Source of the DNA: G965202915 sp965205955
Lineage (GTDB): Bacteria > Pseudomonadota > Gammaproteobacteria > Eutrophobiales > Eutrophobiaceae
DNA length: 64,000 nucleotides
Direction: 5' to 3'
NCBI GenBank assembly: GCA_965205955.1
Contig: OZ242192.1
Span: 2,232,001 to 2,296,000, forward strand
A program made the translations under genes and the position numbers. Shown in pieces: positions 59,554 through 64,000 of the stretch; within the stretch, counting starts at the first letter, position 1; every line of letters begins with the position of its first letter. Under the pieces are notes generated by a model that was not told the DNA's origin, made no database searches, and worked only from the letters and a program-made list of their open reading frames with translations.

Positions 59554-59559
59554 ACCGGA

Positions 59560-59566
59560 CTCCCCT
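59560..59566 (-). promoter_or_regulatory. Ribosome binding site of tpsA2
   Basis: AGGGGAG on the minus strand is placed six bases before ATG 59553. It is identical to the site before tpsA1. Confidence 0.8.
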
Positions 59567-59622
59567 CTGATTTGTCGGTGTGCATGGTTCCGGCTGTAAG
59601 CATACGGTTATTCTGCACCCGC

Positions 59623-62388
59623 TTAAAAGCTGTATGTGAAATCAAACCAGGTCTGCTCAGTTTTACCATTTTCCGCAGGGGTGCTTGAGTTGTCGCCGAG
59701 TTGTCTGGACCAGATAAACCGGCTTTCAATCAGGCCGGGTATGCTGAATCTCAATCCCAGTCCGTAGCCGCGAATGTTTATCCAACTCCCCTGCTGGGTT
59801 ACGTCCTGCGGGGCACCGGTGGGGTCGTTATTTTTGCCGGCGGCAAAGTCATAAAAGATGGAAAGCTGCAGCAATTCGCCCCAGGTGCGATTGGCAAATG
59901 CGGGCTTATCGGCAATAAACGGGGCATTTATAATGTATTCGGCCGAGAGAAAATAGGCCTTGTCAAACAGAAACTGTGCTTCGGGAAAGGCGCGTACGTT
60001 TTCCGGCCCGCCGGTTGAGTATTGTTCCAGCGGGACGAGGATGTCGGGAGCGTATTGCAATTCGCCTTTAATCAGCAGGGACTGGTTTTGCGTCAGCAAT
60101 TGCAGTCTGGAAAAGGAGCCGCCGATTTTTGTAAATTCGCCGGCGGCAAATACTCCATCCCGCCCTTGACGGCTGGGTCTTTCGCCCGACGGTTCTTCCG
60201 CAGCGTCTTCGGCAGATCCGATGGAGCCGAGAATGTCTTCCAGCCCTTGATATATCCCGATTTCGGCAAAATTCAACCCGCCGCCAAAGCCTTCTTCGAT
60301 GTTGAACAGCCCGGTATAGAGAAATCTCAACGGATGATAGGTGTCTACCGAGTCATAGTTGGAGAGCAGGGATAGTACGAATAGTTCGTCTCTGTTGGTG
60401 TCTGTTCCGGAGGTGGTGGTGCGGGAGGTTTTGCGGTCGGCCCCCAGTTTTGCCGACAGATTCTGCCGCCGCCCCCGGATCAATGATTTTTCCAGGGACA
60501 GGCCATAGCCTGTGGATTCGCCTTCGATTTCACTTGCCGCCAATGCCCCGCCCACATCAAAGTTGTTTGCGTAGCCACTGAGCTGGCCGGAAAAACCTCT
60601 GCCCAGGTAGCGGCTGTAGTCCAGTGCCCAGAAGGTGTTGTTTTTCGGGGAGTAGGTTTGTTGAATGGTGCCGGTGAGCCGGTCGGCCGCGCCGGTCGGG
60701 TTGTTCCAGTCTATGGTGGTTCTAAACCGGTCAAGCCCGGTTGACGGCAGGCCATGGTTGTCGAACCGGTAGGCAACGTTATAGCTTTTTTCTTCCTGGA
60801 CCTCTAACCCCATGTCCGCTTCCCCAACCCTCAGTCCGGGTTGAAATACGCCGAATACACTCAGTCCGGGGAACTCGGTGAGCGTGAGTAATGCGGCCTC
60901 GGCGGCTTGATTGGTAACCGGTTTGCCTATCAAATGTGCAAAGGGTTCACTCAGCAGGTCGAGGTCAAAGCCTTCGTTGCCTTCGGCCAAGATGCGTCCG
61001 AGGATGCCGACAAATATCTGCATCTCTACCACGCCGTCCACTACGTTTTGTACCGGGACCACCGCCTGCGCCAGGATTAGTCCCTTGCCTCGGTAGAAGC
61101 GCGTGACTTCGGCGGCTACCTCCTGCAATTCGCCGATACTGAAGCCTCTTCCGGGCTGCTCTTGTATTGCATTTTGCAGAATGCCGGTTTGAATTTCGGC
61201 TATATCAATGCCAAATTCAGGCAGGTCTTCGGCATTGATCAATCTGAATGCTTTGACGGCTATGTACGGGCCTTCCTCAATATCGAAAGGCCGGTCAATA
61301 ACGGCGGGGATATCAATTGAATCGCTGCCGGGCGGTAGCTGCGGGTCTTTGCGCTTAGGCATTTCAGGCTCAATGGGGCCTGCTTCCGGCAAGGTGGTAT
61401 CAGCCGGTGGTGGCGCTTCTGCTTCGGGCTCAGCGGGCAAGGCTTCAAACTCAGTGGGTTCTGCTTCCGGCAGGGTGGTATCAACCGGTGGTGGCGCTTC
61501 TGCTTCGGGCTCAGCGGGCAAGGCTTCAAACTCGGCGGGTTCTGCTTCCGGCAAGGTGGTATCAGTCGGTGGTGGCGCTTCTGCTTCGGGTTCAGCGGGC
61601 AAGGCTTCAAACTCGGTGGGTTCTGCTTCCGGCAGGGTGGTATCAACCGGTAGTGGCACTTCTGCTTCGGGCTCAGCGGGCAAGGCTTCAAACTCGGCGG
61701 GTTCTGCTTCCGGCAGGGTGGTATCAGCCGATGGTTGCGGGTCTGCTTCGGGTTCAACGGGCAAGGCTTCAAACTCGGCGGGTTCTGCTTCCGGCAAGGT
61801 GGTATCAGCCGATGGTTGCGGGTCTGCTTCAGTCTCAGCGGGCTGGGCTTGATACTCAGGGGCTACTGGGCCCGGATATCCGATATCGGCCGGTAGGTGC
61901 GGGTCTGCTTCGGGTTCAACGGGTAAGGTTTCAAACTCGGCGGGTTCTGCTTCCGGCAAGGTGGTATCAGCCGATGGTTGCGGGTCTGCTTCAGTCTCAG
62001 CGGGCAAGGTTTCAATCTCAGCGGGTTCTGCTTCCGGCAAGGTGGTATCAGCCGATGGTTGCGGTTCTGCTTCAGTCTCAGCGGGCAAGGTTTCAATCTC
62101 AGCGGGTTCTGCTTCCGGCAGCGTGGCATCAATCGGTAGTTGCAGTTCTTCTTCAAGTTCAAAGGGCAAGACTTCAATCTCAGCGGGTTCTGCTTCCGTC
62201 AGGGTGGTATCAGCCGATGGTTGCGGTTCTGCTTTAGACTCAGCGGGCTGGGCTTGATACTCAGGAGGTACCGGGCCGGGATATGCGGCATCAGGCAACT
62301 CCCACGAATTGGCATAAACCGCAGTACACAGGCAACACCATAGCAGTGCTGCGTATAATATCCCCATTATCCCCGAAAGGTTTCGCAT
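59623..62388 (-). CDS. TpsB outer-membrane transporter (ShlB/FhaC family) with acidic N-terminal extension
   Basis: This 921-residue protein is the transporter partner of the TPS system. It has a signal peptide (cleavage after VYA near residue 26) and AYPGPVPPEYQAQPAE. An acidic Pro/Glu-rich region up to about residue 340 is built of 27-residue repeats such as DTTLPEAEPAEFEALPAEPE. A POTRA-type region follows, about 365-535 (YIAVKAFRLI, RFYRGKGLILAQAVVP, VVEMQIFVG). The 16-strand-type barrel runs from about 540 to the end, with YRFDNHGLPSTGLDRF, the loop motif GGPENVRAF (a variant of VRGY) and a terminal FTYSF. FhaC relatives have about 550-590 residues, so the extension explains the extra length. 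It is the first gene of the minus-strand locus and the only intact tpsB, so it probably serves both giants. Confidence 0.95.
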   Translation of the reverse strand: MRNLSGIMGILYAALLWCCLCTAVYANSWELPDAAYPGPVPPEYQAQPAESKAEPQPSADTTLTEAEPAEIEVLPFELEEELQLPIDATLPEAEPAEIETLPAETEAEPQPSADTTLPEAEPAEIETLPAETEADPQPSADTTLPEAEPAEFETLPVEPEADPHLPADIGYPGPVAPEYQAQPAETEADPQPSADTTLPEAEPAEFEALPVEPEADPQPSADTTLPEAEPAEFEALPAEPEAEVPLPVDTTLPEAEPTEFEALPAEPEAEAPPPTDTTLPEAEPAEFEALPAEPEAEAPPPVDTTLPEAEPTEFEALPAEPEAEAPPPADTTLPEAGPIEPEMPKRKDPQLPPGSDSIDIPAVIDRPFDIEEGPYIAVKAFRLINAEDLPEFGIDIAEIQTGILQNAIQEQPGRGFSIGELQEVAAEVTRFYRGKGLILAQAVVPVQNVVDGVVEMQIFVGILGRILAEGNEGFDLDLLSEPFAHLIGKPVTNQAAEAALLTLTEFPGLSVFGVFQPGLRVGEADMGLEVQEEKSYNVAYRFDNHGLPSTGLDRFRTTIDWNNPTGAADRLTGTIQQTYSPKNNTFWALDYSRYLGRGFSGQLSGYANNFDVGGALAASEIEGESTGYGLSLEKSLIRGRRQNLSAKLGADRKTSRTTTSGTDTNRDELFVLSLLSNYDSVDTYHPLRFLYTGLFNIEEGFGGGLNFAEIGIYQGLEDILGSIGSAEDAAEEPSGERPSRQGRDGVFAAGEFTKIGGSFSRLQLLTQNQSLLIKGELQYAPDILVPLEQYSTGGPENVRAFPEAQFLFDKAYFLSAEYIINAPFIADKPAFANRTWGELLQLSIFYDFAAGKNNDPTGAPQDVTQQGSWINIRGYGLGLRFSIPGLIESRFIWSRQLGDNSSTPAENGKTEQTWFDFTYSF
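61380..62260 (-). repeat. 81-bp coding repeats in the tpsB extension
   Basis: About ten units of 27 codons, many exactly 81 bases, encode DTTLPEAEPAEFEALP plus an acidic tail. One AYPGPV-like copy (GYPGPVAPEYQAQPAE) is embedded near 61845-61895. Some neighbouring units are nearly identical. Confidence 0.88.
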
Positions 62389-62505
62389 AAGTTACTATTT
62401 AAAAGTTATCAATAAATAATCACAAAAATCCGGTCGGGCAGGAACCAGGGTTCGTAACTATAGTTATGCTTTTCATAAAACTAAATAAAAAAACCTAGAA
62501 ATAAT

Positions 62506-62533
62506 ATCATATCATTTCCATTTTAATAGTCAA
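62506..62533 (-). promoter_or_regulatory. Predicted sigma70-type promoter of the tpsB-tpsA locus
   Basis: On the minus strand TTGACT (62533-62528) is followed after 16 bases by TATGAT (62511-62506); both match five of six consensus positions. Initiation near 62499 gives a leader of about 110 bases before ATG 62388. No clear ribosome site precedes that ATG. Confidence 0.6.
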
Positions 62534-62541
62534 ATAAGTTA

Positions 62542-62570
62542 TTGACTTGAAAATAATTTATTGTTATCCT
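62542..62570 (+). promoter_or_regulatory. Possible promoter of the cyclase gene
   Basis: TTGACT (62542-62547), 17 bases, then TATCCT (62565-62570), with four of six -10 matches. The leader would be about 165 bases. It sits back to back with the tpsB promoter, with only eight bases between the two -35 elements. Confidence 0.4.
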
Positions 62571-62741
62571 TCCTTTACGCTCTGTTTCAAAGAGAGTCAG
62601 GATAGTGATTGTTATATTTGCAATTGTTATTTAAATTTACTTTTATTGTCAAGAATACCTAAAATAACGTGATTATGAGGGAGTATTGTACAGGTTTTAT
62701 TCTGTGATTGCATTTATTTTTTTTACATAACTTGAGCCCCA

Positions 62742-63650
62742 ATGGTTCCTAAAACAACGGATCTCGCGATTTTGTTTGCCGATATCAGCGGCAGTACGAA
62801 TCTTTTTGAGGTGCTGGGCAATGAGGCGGCACGCGCCAAGGTGGCCGAAGTCCTGGATCTGCTCAAGACTGTAATCAAGAAAAATAATGGCATCGTGATA
62901 AAAACCATTGGGGATGAAATCATGTGCACCTTTATGAGTATCAAGGACGCCACCACCGCTGCTTGCGCGATGCAGGAGGCCTTAGAGGATCATAATATCT
63001 CAGGCATAGATAGTGGAGCGCCAATGAAAATCCGGATTGGTATGCATTTTGGACCTACCCTGCTCGAGGGCGGGGACGCCTTCGGTGATTCTGTCAATGT
63101 TGCCGCTCGTATGGCGGCACAGGCCAAAGGCGGACAAATCATAACAACCGGCACAACGATTGATCTTCTGGGAAGCGATATGGCGGATATTGCCGATACT
63201 CGTTTCGTGGACCGGGCGCCTATCAAGGGGAAAAAGGAGGAAATCGAAATCCATGAGATCATCTGGCAGATAGAGGATGTCACGCGCATGGCTACCAGTA
63301 TGATAGAGGATGCGCCGAAAAAACCCAGCGCTACGCTTAAAGTCAAGTACCACGATACTAAAATTGAAGTCAGCCATCGTCGACCAAATCTGGTAATGGG
63401 CAGGAGTCAAAACTGTGACCTGATGATCGAGGAGAAGCTTGCTTCAAGACAGCATGTTCGCATCGAGTTGCGCCGCGACAAGTTTTTCATCATCGATCAG
63501 AGCACAAACGGCACTCACGTCTTGCTGGATAATGCTGTGGACTCCTTTTTACGCAGGGAAGAGATGCCGATAACCGGCAACGGGCGTATCAGCCTTGGCC
63601 GCGCTTTTGATGATAACCCTGCCGAGGTGGTGTATTTCTCAGAGGAGTAA
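62742..63650 (+). CDS. Class III adenylyl cyclase fused to an FHA domain
   Basis: The 302-residue cytosolic protein begins with a class III cyclase catalytic domain (about residues 8-175). The metal aspartates are D14 in FADISGST and D58 in KTIGDE. K54 and D116 (FGDSVN) are the pair that favours ATP, and N119 and R123 in NVAAR are the transition-state residues, so it should make cAMP. A C-terminal FHA domain (about 200-295) keeps GRS (221-222), SRQH (235-238) and NG (256-257), the phosphothreonine-binding residues. No membrane segment is seen. A PP2C phosphatase gene follows after 42 bases in the same direction, suggesting control by threonine phosphorylation. It is divergent from tpsB. Confidence 0.92.
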   Translation: MVPKTTDLAILFADISGSTNLFEVLGNEAARAKVAEVLDLLKTVIKKNNGIVIKTIGDEIMCTFMSIKDATTAACAMQEALEDHNISGIDSGAPMKIRIGMHFGPTLLEGGDAFGDSVNVAARMAAQAKGGQIITTGTTIDLLGSDMADIADTRFVDRAPIKGKKEEIEIHEIIWQIEDVTRMATSMIEDAPKKPSATLKVKYHDTKIEVSHRRPNLVMGRSQNCDLMIEEKLASRQHVRIELRRDKFFIIDQSTNGTHVLLDNAVDSFLRREEMPITGNGRISLGRAFDDNPAEVVYFSEE

Positions 63651-63692
63651 ACGCTTGATAATGATACCTTCACTCCAGACTGCCTGATCATC

Positions 63693-64000
63693 ATGTCCGA
63701 CCCACAAGAGATAAAGTCGATTCCGCTGTCATGGAATTCCCATGGCATTACCAATGTCGGCAAGGTTAGAGATCATAATGAAGATGCGATGCTGGATCGG
63801 GCTGATATTGGTCTGTGGGTGGTCGCTGACGGCATGGGAGGACACGCTGCCGGGGACGTGGCAAGCCAGATGATTGTGGAGGCGCTGAACGAGATTCATG
63901 GGGATAATACGCTGGACAGGTGTATTGATGAGATTGAGGATCAGCTTACACAGGTCAATGAGAATTTGATTGGCCTGGCGCAGGGGGGCAAGAAACGGAA
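63693..64000 (+). CDS. PP2C-family serine/threonine phosphatase, N-terminal part
   Basis: The frame runs off the window edge after 102 codons. It shows the PP2C N-terminal signature: GITNVGKVRDHNEDA near residue 18-32 and VVADGMGGHAAGDVAS near 43-58, with metal ligands D31, D46 and G47 and the phosphate-binding R26. Such bacterial enzymes (PrpC/PppA type) remove phosphate from Ser/Thr targets and often pair with a kinase and FHA proteins. Upstream in the same frame is the stop of the cyclase gene, so ATG 63693 is the only good start. The remaining domain and any partner kinase lie outside the window. Confidence 0.88.
   Translation, partial: MSDPQEIKSIPLSWNSHGITNVGKVRDHNEDAMLDRADIGLWVVADGMGGHAAGDVASQMIVEALNEIHGDNTLDRCIDEIEDQLTQVNENLIGLAQGGKKR

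Larger units (their letters stand above)
62389..62741 (+). other. AT-rich divergent intergenic region
   Basis: These 353 bases contain no gene. They separate tpsB (minus) from the cyclase gene (plus) and are far richer in A and T than the flanks. Two oppositely directed promoter-like sequences lie close together near 62506-62570. Runs of T precede the cyclase start. Confidence 0.8.

Noticed and set aside
62389..62741. CRP (cAMP receptor) operator between tpsB and the cyclase gene
   Set aside because: Only isolated half-sites such as TGTGA near 62702 and TCACA near 62418 are seen, with no partner half at the right spacing.

Overview
The window looks like a chromosomal segment of a Gram-negative proteobacterium, most likely gammaproteobacterial. 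The evidence is two tRNA genes that encode their own CCA ends, a leuC/leuD/gltX cluster with typical proteobacterial sequences, and a complete two-partner secretion (TPS) locus that needs an outer membrane. The assignment rests on recognised family features; no search was run.

Layout. Positions 1-6631 hold ordinary chromosomal genes: the tail of a membrane protein (2-229), a TauE/SafE-type anion exporter (336-1118), tRNA-Glu and tRNA-Ala on the minus strand, a minus-strand cluster acuI-like / leuC / leuD / gltX (5983 down to 1465), and a small secreted Sel1-repeat protein (6119-6631). Positions 6682-62388 are almost wholly one minus-strand locus. In order of transcription it holds a TpsB outer-membrane transporter with a long acidic N-terminal extension (62388-59623), a giant TpsA exoprotein of 10,953 aa (59553-26692), an acidic secreted protein of 404 aa (26692-25478), a relic of a second tpsB (about 25356-25214), a second giant TpsA of about 5,681 aa (25121-8076) and a second acidic protein of 464 aa (8076-6682). 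Positions 62389-62741 are an AT-rich divergent promoter region. Positions 62742-64000 hold a plus-strand signalling pair: an adenylyl cyclase fused to an FHA domain, and the start of a PP2C phosphatase.

How the giant locus seems to work. Both giants carry near-identical N-termini with an extended signal peptide and a TPS (filamentous-haemagglutinin-type) domain, so the single intact TpsB probably exports both. Their cores are thousands of residues of short glycine/aspartate repeats resembling split RTX motifs, expected to form beta-helical fibres. Their C-termini end in a hydrophobic segment and an acidic coiled-coil-like domain with a CEExxxC motif. Each giant is translationally coupled (TGATG) to an acidic protein. 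That protein's N-terminal part (signal peptide, AYPGPVxPEY motif, acidic repeats) resembles the TpsB N-terminus, and its C-terminal part resembles the TpsA C-terminus. This chimeric partner, together with the tandem duplication of the cassette and the tpsB relic, is the most novel content of the window.

Most open frames on the plus strand opposite the giants, including two of more than 1,000 codons, are by-products of the repeats and are not annotated as genes.
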